A stretch of DNA of 64,000 nt from Sphaerolaimus hirsutus. Its lineage: Eukaryota > Nematoda > Chromadorea > Monhysterida > Sphaerolaimidae. Positions 32,756 through 42,005 of this stretch are shown one piece after another; position 1 is the first letter of the stretch; every line of letters starts with the position of its first letter. The notes beneath the pieces were generated by a model. It was given only the letters and a program-made list of their open reading frames with translations. It made no database searches and was not told the origin of the DNA. Where the stretch lies: assembly GCA_964036195.1 (NCBI GenBank), contig OZ038451.1, forward strand, positions 3,166,529 through 3,230,528, written 5' to 3'. The position numbers were made by a program, and so were the translations under genes.

Positions 32756-34462
32756 TATACCTAGTTGTTAAAACGTCTTTACGTTTACTCAAATACTCGA
32801 TTACTGAGTAAAAACGTTAACGTATACTTTGAGAAAAGTAAGTGTACTCCCTTCGTACTGTATACTTTTTGAAAGTACTCGAGTACAGAAAACGTATTTC
32901 AGACGGTTTTGTTATAGGCTTTTTCAAGGGATAGATGGATTAAAAGGGAGACAAAAAGCGAAAAATAGAGGGAAAAATAGCTTTAAATGGCAAATAACAC
33001 AGGAACTAGCTAATTTGAAGATTAAAATAGTCAAAAAGGTAAAAAATTAGTGATTTTCAGTGAAAATTGTTGCAAAATACCTAAAAAAACATACTCACCT
33101 TTACGTTTCCTGGGCGGAAAAGTATTTTACCCATGTTTACTCATGAGTAAAAGGAAAAAAATTTACTTTACATTTTCTGTACTCGGGGCCCAGGGGGGAG
33201 TAAAAAATAAATACTTAACGTTTACATATATTAGGTTGTAAACTAATGAACTGTCATTTTTCGCCATCTCATACAAATATACATTTGTGCTTTCCATTGT
33301 GTTGTACGTTGACCGATTTTGATGCCATTTGAGTATGTTGTGGTTTGGGGTCTGGGCTATGATGAAATGTTTTTGTTTGCTTAAATAATCCCCCAGTCCC
33401 GAGATAAGGGGGGTCTATAAAGAGGTGGTCATTTGACGTGGCCAATATGCACATTGACTTTGAAGCTTAATAACTCAGCCATTTCTGGGCCGATTCGGAT
33501 CGTTCAACACTTAAAATAACCAGGACAATCCGCAGATTCAATTTTTGTGGTCGAGTTAGTGATGTCGTTATCCCGTATGCCGATTTGACCCGGTTTTTGA
33601 ACATGAAAAATAATCGTAATTATAATTTTTCAAGACGATTTTTTTGAAGTTGCTATCATATACTAGAGACAAAAATAATAAATCTGGCCCAAAAATTTTT
33701 TCAATATCTCTCTCCAGTCAAAAGTTTTATCACTTTAAACATTGGCCTCCCAACAATAAATAGAAAAATCTGCATGACGAGCAAATGCATGTGACTTCAG
33801 AAATCCATATCTCGGCCATTTCTCAGCCAATTTTCACCAATGCACACTTAAAATGATCAGAAAAACCTGTAAGTTTCATTTTTATGCTCAGGTTATCTGT
33901 ATTCATCGTTCTTGATTAGTTATTTACATGTATGGGAGGCGGAAGTTTAAAGTTCTATTACTTTTGATTGGAAAGAGATATTGAAATAATTTTTTTGGTA
34001 TATGAATCCCCATTGTCTAAAGTATATGATAGCATGTTTAGAAAAATTTATTTTTGGTGTTTAAAAACCGGGTCAAATCAGCATACGGGATTAAGACATC
34101 ACTAACTCGACCACAAAAATGGAATCTACTGGTTGTGCTGATCATTTTAAGTGTCGAACGATCCAAATTGGCCCAGAAATGGCTGAGTGAGTAAGGTTCA
34201 AAGTGAATGTGTAGATCGGCCATGCAAAATGACCACCTCTTTATAGACCCCCCTTATCTCGGGACTGGGGGATTATTCGAGGGAACAAAAACATTTCTTC
34301 ATAGCCCAGACCCCAAACCCCAACATACTCAAATGGCATCAAAATCGGTCAACGTACAAAAGAATGTGGGATGCACAAATGTATATTTGTATGAAATCGA
34401 AAAAAGACACTTCATTAGTTTACAACCTAATACTTTGAAAAAAGTTCAGTACTTTTAACTAC
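32756..34462. mobile_element. hAT-like CATAGTTGTTAAAAC element carrying a fold-back
   Basis: Counterpart of 15680-16171. The left end has picked up extra bases (TATACCTAGTTGTTAAAACG); the right end ACTTTTAACTACCCTG is followed by CTCTACAG. The 1200-base fold-back 33231-34430 sits inside. Confidence 0.78.
33231..34430. mobile_element. 1200-base fold-back element with TTAGGTTGTAAAC ends, TA duplication, copy B only
   Basis: Terminal repeats TTAGGTTGTAAACTAATGAA and its inverse; TA at 33229-33230 and 34431-34432. Copy A reads TTTACATATACTTTG at about 16128-16142, empty. The whole element folds: for example CCGAGATAAGGGGGGTCTAT (about 33398) pairs with ATAGACCCCCCTTATCTCGG (about 34243). The ends resemble mariner ends (TTAGGTTG, TA target), but the palindromic body has no transposase frame. 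Confidence 0.9.
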
Positions 34463-34688
34463 CCTGCTCTACAGCTGTTGAAAGCTTCCATAAAATTGAT
34501 ATTGGTCGGTAAAATTAGAATAAATCCTGTAGTTCAGGTGCCTCACCCGATTTCGAGTTTGAGCAGATTAAGACATCGAAATCCGCTCTCGCCATAAATC
34601 ATAGTCCGCGGCACTCGGCTGAAATGAAGTTTTTCTTTTTCACTGCCACAAATGGATTCAAATATAGATCGGTTCAAATATAATTGTA

Positions 34689-34815
34689 CCGTATTACCTC
34701 CAATATAAGGTATACCTCCAATATAAAGTACCCCCTTTTATAAGTTAGAGGGTAAAAAGCTCAGAAAAAATGACGAAATCAATAAAAGGTATACCTTACA
34801 TTGGAGGTAATACGG
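34689..34815. mobile_element. Small CCGTATTA / CAATATAA element (copy B)
   Basis: Counterpart of 17592-17700 with one extra internal word; a CCTCCAATATAAGGTATACC segment is present here and deleted in A. Confidence 0.65.
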
Positions 34816-35363
34816 CTCTTGACGCTAGCGACAAAGGAAAAAGCCATGGCGCTTCTGGCGGTTGGCGCTATTTTGCTCTGGCGCTATTGGCGATTAGCGC
34901 TTTTGGCGCTTGACGCCAGAGTTCAGGCACTTTTTACATCACTAGACAAAGCCCTTTCTAAATGGAAGTACGTGCCAGCCGCCACTTAACGTGTCACTTA
35001 ACAACACTTGACGTAAATATCACTTAACACTTTCTCGTTCAATGTCCACTTAAGGATTTAGATTCAAAACGCTACTGACTCGTGTAATTCCAATCTTATC
35101 TTCCATGAAAACATGTACACAGCAAACACGACTTGATTATGGTAAATATTAAGCCAGCAGGAATTATTTTGGTCCGCCCCGGCGACCGGTTATTTTTGAA
35201 TCCGCCCCGGCGATCGACTTAACATCTCTTTGATTGGATGGATGCTTATAGTTTATTAGACCCCCCCTCCCCCCCAGCGATGAAACACTTAAAAGCATTT
35301 TTTGTTTTGGTTATTATTATTATTATTATTACCAAATTATTTTGGTCTCACTGAAGGAAACAG
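34816..35363. other. GGCGC word cluster and unannotated stretch (copy B)
   Basis: 34830-34945 is the GGCGCT cluster (counterpart of 17703-17840). The remainder matches 17841-18222 and holds a short ATT microsatellite at about 35314-35331. Confidence 0.55.
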
Positions 35364-35512
35364 GCTTTTTAGATATGACATTGCAATCGCTGTGCTCAAT
35401 TTTACTGTTGGCAGTATGCCAGGTATTGCACATGGCAGATTTTGAAGAGTTGTCAGCTGAAACGTTCGACTTTTTAGAGACGCATGAACATGTAGCTGAC
35501 CAGTACAACAAG
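35364..35512 (+). CDS. BACK-like domain exon (copy B)
   Basis: Same exon as 18223-18371 with acceptor GGAAACAG and donor GTCAGT. Amino-acid differences are few (D for N before M-T-L, L for Q after Q-S, H for P and D-F for N-L near L-E-E-L/F-E-E-L), with no stops. Open frame with mild divergence is consistent with a working exon. No other BTB or kelch exon follows in this orientation before the guanylate cyclase exons begin. Confidence 0.55.
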
Positions 35513-35744
35513 GTCAGTTCTTTATGCCATGGGCTAAAAGTGTCATGGCGCTTCTTGTGCTTGGCGCCATTTTGTTGTGGCGCTATAGGCGCTTCCGTTT
35601 GGCGCCAACATGCTCAGGAAGAGCACCATGGCGCCATTTTTTACTTATCCCCTGAGTACAGAAAACGTAAAGTAAGTTTTTTCTTTAACTCATTAGTAAA
35701 TATGAGTAAAATAATTTTTGCCCTAGAAAACGTAAAAGTAACTA

Positions 35745-36168
35745 CCGTATTACCTCGAATTAACCCCCCCTTGAATTAACCCCCCCCCTCGAAATACCCC
35801 CCCCTAAATTTCGGCTGAGGAAATAATAAACCCCCCCCTCGAAATACCCCGCCTAAAATTGAGTGTAAGGTGAACGTACATGACAGATACCGCAGTTTGT
35901 GATCTGTACAATGCAGAACATACGTTAAAACTGATGATTGAGTGACGATAGGGAAGGGTTTTTGTGTATTTACAGTTATATATGCCTATAAACACATATA
36001 CATCTATGTAATTGTTTGATTTTTCTACGTCTGCGTATGGGGAATTTCCGAAATTTTCTGGCGAAATAATAGACCCCCCCCTCGAATAAACCCCCCCTCG
36101 AATTATCCCCCCCTCAAATTTTGCTGGCGAAATAATAAACCCCCTGGGGGTATTTCGAGGTAATACGG
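35745..36168. mobile_element. CCGTATT/TCGAA element
   Basis: TA at 35743-35744 and 36169-36170, left CCGTATTACCTCGAATTAAC, right CGAGGTAATACGG. It lies in a GGCGCCA / ACGTAAA cluster that differs from copy A. Confidence 0.85.
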
Positions 36169-36496
36169 TATTTTTTATACGAATTTTGCCCCAATTTTCA
36201 CTCAAAATCACTAATTTTCATACCTTTTTGACAATTTTTACCTTCAAATTCATTACCTAGTTCGTGTGTTTTGCACCTAGGTATTTTCAGCAATTTTTTC
36301 CCTTTTTTTCGCTTTTTTTCTCCTTTCCCCATCTATGTCTTGAAAAAGCCTATCTGAAATACGTTTTCTGTACTCGAGTACTTTAAAAAAGTATACGTAA
36401 AAGCTAGTACAGGTACTTTTTCCAAAGTATACGTAAACGTATTTACTCGAGTATACGTACTTTTTGAGTAAACGTAAATACGTATTAACGTTAACT

Positions 36497-36780
36497 ATGC
36501 ACTACACCAACAAAAAAAGCTACACGACACTTTTGGCAGTGGGCGCCATTGGCCTCGTTTGCGGTATTGCGCTCTCCTTCATTTTCAATGTTTCCGCAAC
36601 CCGCCCCTCCCCCCAGGACGCTCTGGGCAAGACGCGCATCCGGGTGGGCATGCTGCTGCCGGGGCCGGGCGCGCCCGCCTCCATGATGGACACCATGGCG
36701 TTCCCCACCAGCGCCGGCGCCGTCACCAAGGCGCTCGCAGACATCAAGCGCATGCGCCTGCTCGAACACTACCACATGGA
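36497..36780 (+). CDS. Receptor guanylate cyclase-like gene, exon 1 (membrane/signal segment and start of ANF-receptor domain)
   Basis: From ATG 36497 the frame reads M-H-Y-T-N-K-K-S-Y, then a hydrophobic run TLLAVGAIGLVCGIALSFIF (about residues 11-30, signal peptide or anchor). It continues N-V-S-A-T-R-P, then K-T-R-I-R-V-G-M-L-L-P-G, the opening beta strand of type I periplasmic-binding-like receptors. It ends L-L-E-H-Y-H-M at a GTCGGT donor (36781) with two bases over, which suits the next exon. Composition shifts sharply to GC-rich. The ATG itself lies in sequence matching the end of the CATAGTTGTTAAAAC transposon family (AACTATGC) and is ACG in copy A, so the true start may differ. Natriuretic-type guanylate cyclases are the best match; the ligand is unknown. 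Confidence 0.75.
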
Positions 36781-36858
36781 GTCGGTTTCGGCTTTGTGCA
36801 AACGTTGTATCGTGCTTGTTGAAATGTACCTAGTTAGGTTTAGAAGAATAAATATGTA

Positions 36859-37006
36859 CCGTAATTCCTCGATATACCCCCCTTGAAATACCCCCCTCAA
36901 AATGGACACTATGAGTTTATAACCCCCCCCCCCTCGAAATACCGCCCCCCTCAATAATCTCACTCTGAAAAAATAACCCCCCTGGGGGTATTTCGAGGAA
37001 ATACAG
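36859..37006. mobile_element. Short CCGTATT/TCGAA element in intron 1
   Basis: Left CCGTAATTCCTCGATATACC after TA; right CGAGGAAATACAG before TA. Only 148 bases, 78 bases past the exon 1 donor. Confidence 0.75.
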
Positions 37007-37353
37007 TATACTCAAGTTCTGAATTATTACATTTACATTTCCTCTGAAGACGTACCTATACTCGCCTTTATGTATACTTTTTGGAAGTATTTTTGGAGTA
37101 CAGTAAACGTATTCAAGATGGGCTTTTATGTAGGCTTTATCAAGGAATAGAATGGAAAACGAGAAAAAAGTATTTTACTCACGAGTAAAAGTAAAAAACT
37201 TTTACTTTATGTTTTCTGCACTCTGACTGGGGGTGAGTAAAACTTTTACTGAACGTTTACATATACCGTTACTTTGAAAAAAGTTCAGTTCTTTTAACAA
37301 CTTTCGGTTTAGTTCAGTATTTTACTTTTTGTGTTGAAAAACGTGTAAAATAG
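37007..37353. repeat. Intron 1 remainder with GAGTAC/ACGTAAA element remnant
   Basis: AAACGTATTCAAGATGGGCT and ACTTTGAAAAAAGTTCAG mark a worn member of the CATAGTTGTTAAAAC family. Confidence 0.55.
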
Positions 37354-37477
37354 CACCTGGACACGCAGTTTCTACGTGACGTTCCCGCAGTGCAACGAGC
37401 AGCTGGCGGCGTACGCGGCCCAGTATCTGCTCTTCCTGCAGCAGGTCGACGTGCTGCTCGGACCCCCCTGCAGTCTG
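37354..37477 (+). CDS. Receptor guanylate cyclase-like gene, exon 2
   Basis: After AAATAG the exon gives one base to complete Asp with exon 1, then reads T-W-T-R-S-F-Y-V-T-F-P-Q-C-N-E-Q, followed by AAYAAQYLLFLQQVDVLLGP and P-C-S-L. The V-D-V-L-L-G-P-P-C-S motif is the conserved (I/L)-G-P-x-C-S of natriuretic peptide receptor ectodomains, where the Cys makes a disulphide. It ends at GTGCGC in phase 0. A second AG at 37366-37367 would give the same phase with a shorter exon. Confidence 0.85.
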
Positions 37478-38227
37478 GTGCGCCGTTTGATTCACCCCGC
37501 ACGTTTTTTCGGAACTTTTGTGATGAAAACTGATTGATGTGGAATGTATATAAATACCTACCTATGTACGTACCTTACATCATCGAATAAGCCCACCTTG
37601 AATAACTCCCCCTGCTGGCTGGGTTAAGAAAAACAATTCCCCCACAGGAATAATTCTGTCAGAGAACGTATTAAATATGTAAAAGCAGGCTGTATTTTTA
37701 TGTTATTTAGTATCACTGGGATCCAGGGCCCTACCCCTTTGCAGGGTTTCGCCCTTCCCTAACCATCTCCAGCTGAGAGGATCAGCCCTATTCGTTGCTG
37801 CTTGTAATGACAGTGTTTTGACATGTCTATCTGTCGTACAAATGGCTGGTCCCGTAGACTAATAATTTGTCAAGCTCTCTCCTGTGATTATGACATACCG
37901 ATTTACCTAGCGGGTTACTCTTCCAACTGCATGGAATGGAACAATTGACATGTGTTATCTTTTTTCTAATTTCATCTGTACCCCTGCACACATAAAGTAT
38001 AAAGGCTGTATAATTCAATGCCTGTAGTTTACACCGATTGGTTACGCATTTGTTGGAATTTTGTTGCACCCAGGTGTGTTTATGCAATCACATATCATGG
38101 ACTTCATTAACAAAAAGAACCCTCGAATTGACCCCCCCCCTCAAATTTTGCGATCTGGCGAAATACCTAATGAAAACTTTATTGGGTATTTCAAACAAAT
38201 GGTGTGTTCATTCGAAAGCTCGCCCAG
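37478..38227. other. Intron 2 of the guanylate cyclase-like gene
   Basis: Contains a worn CCGTATT-class remnant (TTACATCATCGAATAAGCCC at about 37575 and TCGAATTGACCCCCCCCC at about 38123). Otherwise low-copy sequence with no recognised feature. Confidence 0.5.
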
Positions 38228-38358
38228 GCGGCGATGGTGATCTCGCCGAGCGCGCAGTTCAAGCAGGTGCCAGTGGTGTCGTGGGCGGCGTCGAGCGCCA
38301 GCCTGGACGACCGCACCAGGTTCTCCACCTTCGTCAGGACCGTCGCCAGTCAGGGCAG
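38228..38358 (+). CDS. Receptor guanylate cyclase-like gene, exon 3
   Basis: After CGCCCAG it reads A-A-M-V-I-S-P-S-A-Q-F, then KQVPVVSWAASSASLDDRTR and F-S-T-F-V-R-T-V-A-S-Q-G. P-V-V-S-W and the F-V-R-T-V (family F-x-R-T-x-P) motif are hallmarks of the ANF_receptor fold. Entry phase 0 matches exon 2. Exit with two bases over at GTCGCT. Confidence 0.88.
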
Positions 38359-38402
38359 GTCGCTTTGAGAACCTTTTATGTATATATTCGAATTTCTGGG
38401 GC

Positions 38403-38580
38403 CACTACCAGACTCTGTAAAATGACAATTGTCAAGCAAGTTTCAAAAGTCATGCAAAATGTCAACTGTGATTCAAAGTGAATACCCTGGAAAGATACAA
38501 TTTGACATTTGTCATGACCTTTTTCAATTTGCATGGCATTTGACATTTCCAGGGTATTTTATAGGGTCTGTCTGGCGGAC
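38403..38580. mobile_element. Palindromic ACCAGACTCTGTAAAATG element
   Basis: The left arm CCAGACTCTGTAAAATG pairs with CATTTCCAGGGTATTTTATA / AGGGTCTG on the right. It is the same family as the insertion in the kelch exon and begins about 45 bases after exon 3. Confidence 0.65.
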
Positions 38581-38692
38581 TGGCCCTTGATTGGAACTGG
38601 CACCCGTACTCCATGATGTAGCCGATTCTTGACAAGTGACAATTCAGTTGTCACTCAACATTATCTTGTCATCCATTCAGCCAAGCCATGCT

Positions 38693-40359
38693 TAGCATTC
38701 AAAAAAATCACTGATTTTTTTGGAAAATATATACAAATATATCACTTAAACTTAAAAAAATATATATATATAAATCACTCTAGGTCTCCAGAAAATATAA
38801 TTAAATTACTAAAAAAACACTCTAAGCTCGAAAAAAATTACAAAAAATCACTTGCCCTTTATTTCATTTTCAAGCGATATTATGGGCTTTGTTTACCATT
38901 TGCAAGCAAAAAAATGTACTTAAATATCCCACAGTTATTTTTTACATTTGAAAACATCAAGCAAATATCAGAACAGTAAAATTCAACCTACAACCTCAAT
39001 CACAACTTAAAAACATTTTGCGGTGCAAACATTTCCACTCAACCTTAAGCGCCTGGTTGTTGCGATGGAGATTTGGCTAAATAGGTGCTCAGCACTTGCA
39101 GCAGTGCCAGGTATGCTGAGCAAGTTTTAGTCAATGCAACCATAATTTTTCATCCAATTCAATTTAATACGCTTTTAATTTTTAATTTTCAACAGCAAAA
39201 CTGAAAGCAGGCACACAGCCATCAGGGGTCGTCATCCACTCCAGAATTTGTTGTCTCACAGTCTAGACATCAAGTGAACCTTTTCAGCCAGCACTGATTT
39301 CAGGCTTTCAAAAATTTTACAATAAAATTTACTGTTGGAAATATTCATCTCGAATAAAGTTTTCTTATCACATACGAATAAAGTTTTCTTGCTTTTTTGC
39401 ATGCTGTCTGGGCAACCATTAAATAAAGCATAAAATTCATAGGATGACATAAAATATATATACTAAAAACAGTTTACATCTTTGCCACACACAAAATGAA
39501 AACTAAGTGATGGTGATATCACCATTTGTCATCATTTGAGTTTTCACAGCAAAAAATGGATCCATGAAGGTTTGGGAGCAGGCTGGATGTGCGTGAAGCA
39601 GCACACTTCCACACGCTTCCACACGATTTCACCTGCTTCCACCAACATCACAAAAGTCTTGGTGAAGTGTCTTCCACCTGCTTCACCTAGCTTCACCATG
39701 TGCTCCACGCACATCCAAACATGTGGAAGACACTTCACGGCGCTAGAGCTTCCACATGGATCCCCTATGTATACATTTGTCTGGGAGTGCCATATTAAGA
39801 AGCGTGAAGTGTCTTCACACAGATTTTTGAGATGTGTGGAAGCTCCAGCATTCTTGGTGAATTGTCAGGAAGTGTTGGCATGATTACACTTCATGACGCT
39901 TCACCGCGCATCCCCACAACTATTTTTTGCTGTGTTAAACATTAGGTAAACACAAGGGCAAACTAGTGACTTGCCAACACCACCTGACAAAAATTCATGC
40001 CATTTGTGAAACCTGACCATATAAATACAGCATTCAATAGTGGAAACTGGATAATCTCATCATTTTTGGCCATTTCAGTTTTCAAAAAAGTAATAATGAA
40101 AGTGTAGGCACAATATCTTAACTCAAAAATGCTCTACATGAACAGAAAGATTACATGTTTTAGTCATAAAGTACAATCATTGATCCACAATGTATCTAGT
40201 ACAAGTGATTTTCTCAGTGATTTTTTTTAATTTGAAAAATATATATATAAATATATCACTTAGAATTTGGAAAAAATATAAATATATATAAATCACAGGT
40301 TATTTATATCTATTGTGATTTTTCGAAAATATAAATCACGGGTTATTTTTCGAATGCTA
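38693..40359. mobile_element. 1667-base hAT-like TAGCATTC element in intron 3
   Basis: Ends TAGCATTCAAAAAAATCACT and TTTTTCGAATGCTA. The perfect 8-base duplication GCCATGCT is at 38685-38692 and 40360-40367. ATAAATATATAAATCAC words lie near both ends. At about 39560-39900 a GTGAAGTGTCTTCCACCTGC word cluster is embedded. It ends 22 bases before exon 4. Relatives: 58285-59567 and 47069-48820. No transposase frame recognised. Confidence 0.93.
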
Positions 40360-40381
40360 GCCATGCTCTCCCAAAGCGCAG

Positions 40382-40487
40382 GTTTGCACTGGCGCTGCTG
40401 GACTGGATGGACCAGTACAATTGGAACCGCATCGGCTGGCTGAGCACCGACGACAAGGCGCGCGCAGAGTGCAAACTGCTCACCAAT
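40382..40487 (+). CDS. Receptor guanylate cyclase-like gene, exon 4
   Basis: The AG+G across the junction gives Arg, then FALALLDWMDQYNWNRIGWL and S-T-D-D-K-A-R-A-E-C-K-L-L-T-N. The A-x-x-x-L-L-x-x-x-x-W-x-x-I/V pattern is conserved in natriuretic receptor ectodomains, with the second Cys of the lobe at E-C-K. Phase in 2, phase out 0 (GTGCGT donor). Confidence 0.88.
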
Positions 40488-40588
40488 GTGCGTGCTTCAC
40501 GCTTCACTCGCTTCACGCTTCACTCACTTCACACCCTCACCGTGAAAGTTGTTCAAATAAAGGAACTTGTTTATAAAAAGTAGATGTA

Positions 40589-40874
40589 CCGTATATCGTC
40601 GAAGAAGACCCCAGGGGAGTTATTTTCTTGTCAGAGTTTTTGAGGGGGAAGTTATTTGAGGGGAGGAGTTATTTTTTTGTCAGAACTGGTAGCAATTAAT
40701 AAATCATGTACATACATTGCATACATGAGGTATATTTTTCCAGATGGGGGTATTTCAATGAGGTATATTTTTCCAGATAGGGGGGCGTTTATTTTACATC
40801 AACACATTCAGTCAGACTAAGGGGATGTTTCGAGAGGCGTCAATTCAACGGGGTTGTTATTCGAGGAAATACAG
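40589..40874. mobile_element. Diverged CCGTATA element with TCGAAGAAGACCCC word
   Basis: Left CCGTATATCGTCGAAGAAGA after TA; right CGAGGAAATACAG before TA. Confidence 0.65.
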
Positions 40875-40883
40875 TATACCATA

Positions 40884-41077
40884 CCGTATTTCTTCTAATA
40901 GAACGGCATACCTCCAATAGAACGGCACCTCCACAAGAACGGCAGGTTTTGGCAGATTTTACACCCACGAAAAGAATAGAACGGCAGCCTCCAATAGAAC
41001 GGCACCTCCAATAGAACGGCAGGTAAAAAAGTTGACGAAAAAAATAGAACGGCGCCGTTCTAATGGAAGAAATACGG
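40884..41077. mobile_element. CCGTATTTCTTCTAATAGAACGGC element
   Basis: Left CCGTATTTCTTCTAATAGAA after TA; right TTCTAATGGAAGAAATACGG before TA. The interior repeats CTCCAATAGAACGGCACCTC. It is the third word-family of the CCGTATT class and ends 18 bases before exon 5. Confidence 0.85.
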
Positions 41078-41095
41078 TATTTCATATTCCCACAG

Positions 41096-41225
41096 GCAGT
41101 GGACACACTAATAACGGAAATGGGCCGCAGTCAGATCATGACTACTAGAAAGATGGTAGATGCCGCTTCGCCCACCGATGAACAGATTGGCGAGTTCATT
41201 GATGATGCAAAAGAAAATGTCAGAG
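41096..41225 (+). CDS. Receptor guanylate cyclase-like gene, exon 5
   Basis: After ATTCCCACAG it reads AVDTLITEMGRSQIMTTRKM, V-D-A-A-S-P-T-D-E-Q-I-G-E-F-I-D-D-A-K-E-N-V-R. Entry phase 0 suits exon 4. The GTGTGT donor leaves one base over, but the next recognised exon starts in phase 0. Either the donor is GTCAGA at 41219, or an exon is missing. The conserved strand with Cys (about 25 residues) expected here in this family has not been found. Confidence 0.82.
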
Positions 41226-41246
41226 GTGTGTCGCTTCTGTGCCAAT

Positions 41247-41693
41247 TAACAATGGCAAAAAAAGATTCGAAAATTCGAAAATATTTTCGAATTTTTGAAT
41301 TTTTGAGCACACGGTGAAAAAATACATAAAAAATTATTTTTTCAAAAGATTCAAAAAGTCTTTTTGAATTTTTTTAGGGAATTGAATACATTGGTATTGA
41401 TATATGAAAATAAGGTATAAAACGTTCTACGAACTGATCCACCCACCCACCCAAATACTGCATTTAAAGCTTTAAATCCAATTTTTTCCAAAAAATTCAA
41501 AAACTACCCAAAAAAATTCGAAAACTACCAAAATTTTTTGAAAACTACAAAAAAATTTGAAAATTATAAAATTCAAAAACTAAATTCGAAATTCAAAAAG
41601 TATTTTGAGGAAAAATTTGAAAATTCAAAAAGTCATTTTAGAAAAAATACTTAAAAATTTAAATACCTTTTTCAGGAGGGTTTGCCATTGTTA
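41247..41693. mobile_element. hAT-like TAACAATGGC element with TTCGAA words
   Basis: Ends TAACAATGGCAAAAAAAGAT and GGTTTGCCATTGTTA. The perfect 8-base duplication GTGCCAAT is at 41239-41246 and 41694-41701. It is a short relative of 13596-14865, starting 21 bases after exon 5. Confidence 0.93.
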
Positions 41694-41717
41694 GTGCCAA
41701 TGCACAGTTTAAATGTA

Positions 41718-42005
41718 CCGTATTTCTCTGTGTAAAGGACCCCCGTGCACAACACCCGGGGTGTTACACAGCTGCATAGCACCCCAGGGTGCTATGCTAG
41801 GTTTCAAAAAATCACCCTAAATATGTAGGGACGTGTATTTGAAGGCATTTTGGAAGTTGAATCCGCTGAATTTGGAGGTGTTTCCGTGTATAACACCCCC
41901 TGCCCTGACCTAACACCCGGTGTTATACAAGTTTTGAAAATTTTGTTGGAAAGGGTCTCAAATTTGTATAGCACCCGGGTGCTTTACACGGAGAAATGTC
42001 AGATA
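41718..42005. mobile_element. CCGTATTTCTCTGTGTAAAG element remnant
   Basis: Left CCGTATTTCTCTGTGTAAAG after TA, inner words GGGTGTTACAC and GGGTGCTATG. The right end CTTTACACGGAGAAATG is worn and lacks the final CGGTA. A further word-family of the CCGTATT class. Confidence 0.6.

Larger units (their letters stand above)
19949..36535 (+). repeat. Large duplicated block, copy B
   Basis: Counterpart of 1-18773. It lacks six TA or hAT insertions present in A (2524, 8316, 8820, 9754, 10790, 16379). It carries others that A lacks (23441-23897, 24494-26450, 29618-30057, 32384-32747, 33231-34430). Unlike A it continues past the gap position into the guanylate cyclase gene. Confidence 0.93.

Noticed and set aside
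33231-34430. Mariner transposase gene
   Set aside because: Ends and length suit mariner, but the body is palindromic and no DDE-type frame longer than about 80 codons exists; short frames on the two arms are mirror images.
39536-39883. 115-codon + strand frame in the TAGCATTC element as a transposase
   Set aside because: It overlays GTGAAGTGTCTTCCAC words with mirror frames on the other strand; no hAT dimerisation or catalytic motif is visible.
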